Positions 12,901 through 13,151 of a stretch of DNA of 13,151 nt are shown piece after piece (positions within the stretch are counted from its first letter, which is position 1; each line of letters starts with the position of its first letter). The DNA is taken from the NCBI GenBank assembly GCA_003644295.1, contig QNBZ01000012.1:1-13151 (forward strand). The letters run 5' to 3'. The position numbers and the translations under genes were made by a program. This stretch comes from Planctomycetota bacterium. Its GTDB lineage: Bacteria; Planctomycetota; Phycisphaerae; Sedimentisphaerales; Anaerobacaceae. A model generated the notes under the pieces. That model searched no databases. It was not told the origin of the DNA and saw nothing but the letters and a program-made list of their open reading frames with translations.

Positions 12901-13151
12901 AACCCCGCCATAGTGATGGCGGGGCTAACCGAAATAACAACCCCGTCATAGTGATGACGGGGCTAACCGAAATAACAACCCCGTCATAGTGATGACGGGG
13001 CTAACCGAAATAACAACCCCGTCATAGTGATGGCGGGGCTAACCGAAATAACAACCCCGTCATAGTGATGGCGGGGCTAACCGAAATAACAACCCCGTCA
13101 TAGTGATGACGGGGCTAACCGAAATAACTAACCCCGCCATAGTGGTGGCGG
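12901..13151. repeat. 38-bp tandem hairpin array, at least seven units, continues past the window
   Basis: Units begin at 12901, 12939, 12977, 13015, 13053, 13091 and 13130 (the last cut off by the window end and preceded by one extra T). Each unit is AA, an 8-bp arm, loop TAGTGA, the complementary 8-bp arm, then CTAACCGAAATAAC. The arms are CCCCGTCA/TGACGGGG in units 2, 3 and 6, CCCCGCCA/TGGCGGGG in unit 1 (and unit 7 as far as it is visible), and CCCCGTCA/TGGCGGGG in units 4 and 5. Because 38 is not a multiple of three and the units contain stops, the array is not coding. There are no unique spacers, so it is not a CRISPR. Confidence 0.92.

Noticed and set aside
12901..13151. CRISPR array
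   Set aside because: The units follow each other directly at 38 bp with no unique spacers, and no cas gene is present. It is a tandem hairpin repeat.

Overview
The window looks like a chromosomal segment from an uncultured anaerobic bacterium, most likely a planctomycete of the class Phycisphaerae. This assignment is an inference from three things: the gene neighbourhood, many genes with weak or absent Shine-Dalgarno sequences, and spacers rich in repeats. No rRNA or marker alignment was possible. No tRNA, rRNA, CRISPR array or transposase gene was recognised.

Layout. An AT-rich spacer (1-446) precedes nadD (+). Everything from 1076 to 10557 is then on the minus strand. In order of transcription this is glyA, a dimeric dUTPase/MazG-like NTP pyrophosphatase, a Gfo/Idh/MocA-like oxidoreductase, hypF, hypC, hypD, a 20-codon stump of a hypE gene, an MntA/HepT (MNT-HEPN) toxin-antitoxin pair, a complete hypE, hypA and hypB. 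On the plus strand a TPR protein (10664-12064) and rpsT (12100-12378) follow. The last ~770 bases are non-coding: repeats, ending in a 38-bp tandem hairpin array that runs off the window.

How the genes work together. HypA-F form the complete set that builds and inserts the NiFe(CN)2CO cofactor of [NiFe]-hydrogenases. HypF and HypE make the cyanide ligand, HypC and HypD assemble the Fe(CN)2CO unit, and HypA and HypB deliver nickel. No hydrogenase structural gene lies in the window, so the client enzyme must be encoded elsewhere. GlyA and the dUTPase both bear on thymidylate/nucleotide metabolism. The other genes are housekeeping (nadD, rpsT) or of unknown role.

Most notable observations. (1) The hyp operon is split by a toxin-antitoxin cassette. 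A stump of a second, diverged hypE is still translationally coupled to hypD (TAATG), while the intact hypE lies beyond the cassette. (2) Hairpin elements of one design (GC-rich inverted repeat followed by CTAA) occur as single copies at 8713-8834 and as a seven-copy tandem array at 12901-13151. Their stems vary in sequence but stay paired. (3) Degenerate repeats of 7-bp period occupy five intergenic regions and run into gene ends, supplying the last codons of hypF, the start codon of the oxidoreductase and the stop of glyA. (4) A 20-bp palindrome of dRS3 type lies in frame inside the oxidoreductase.
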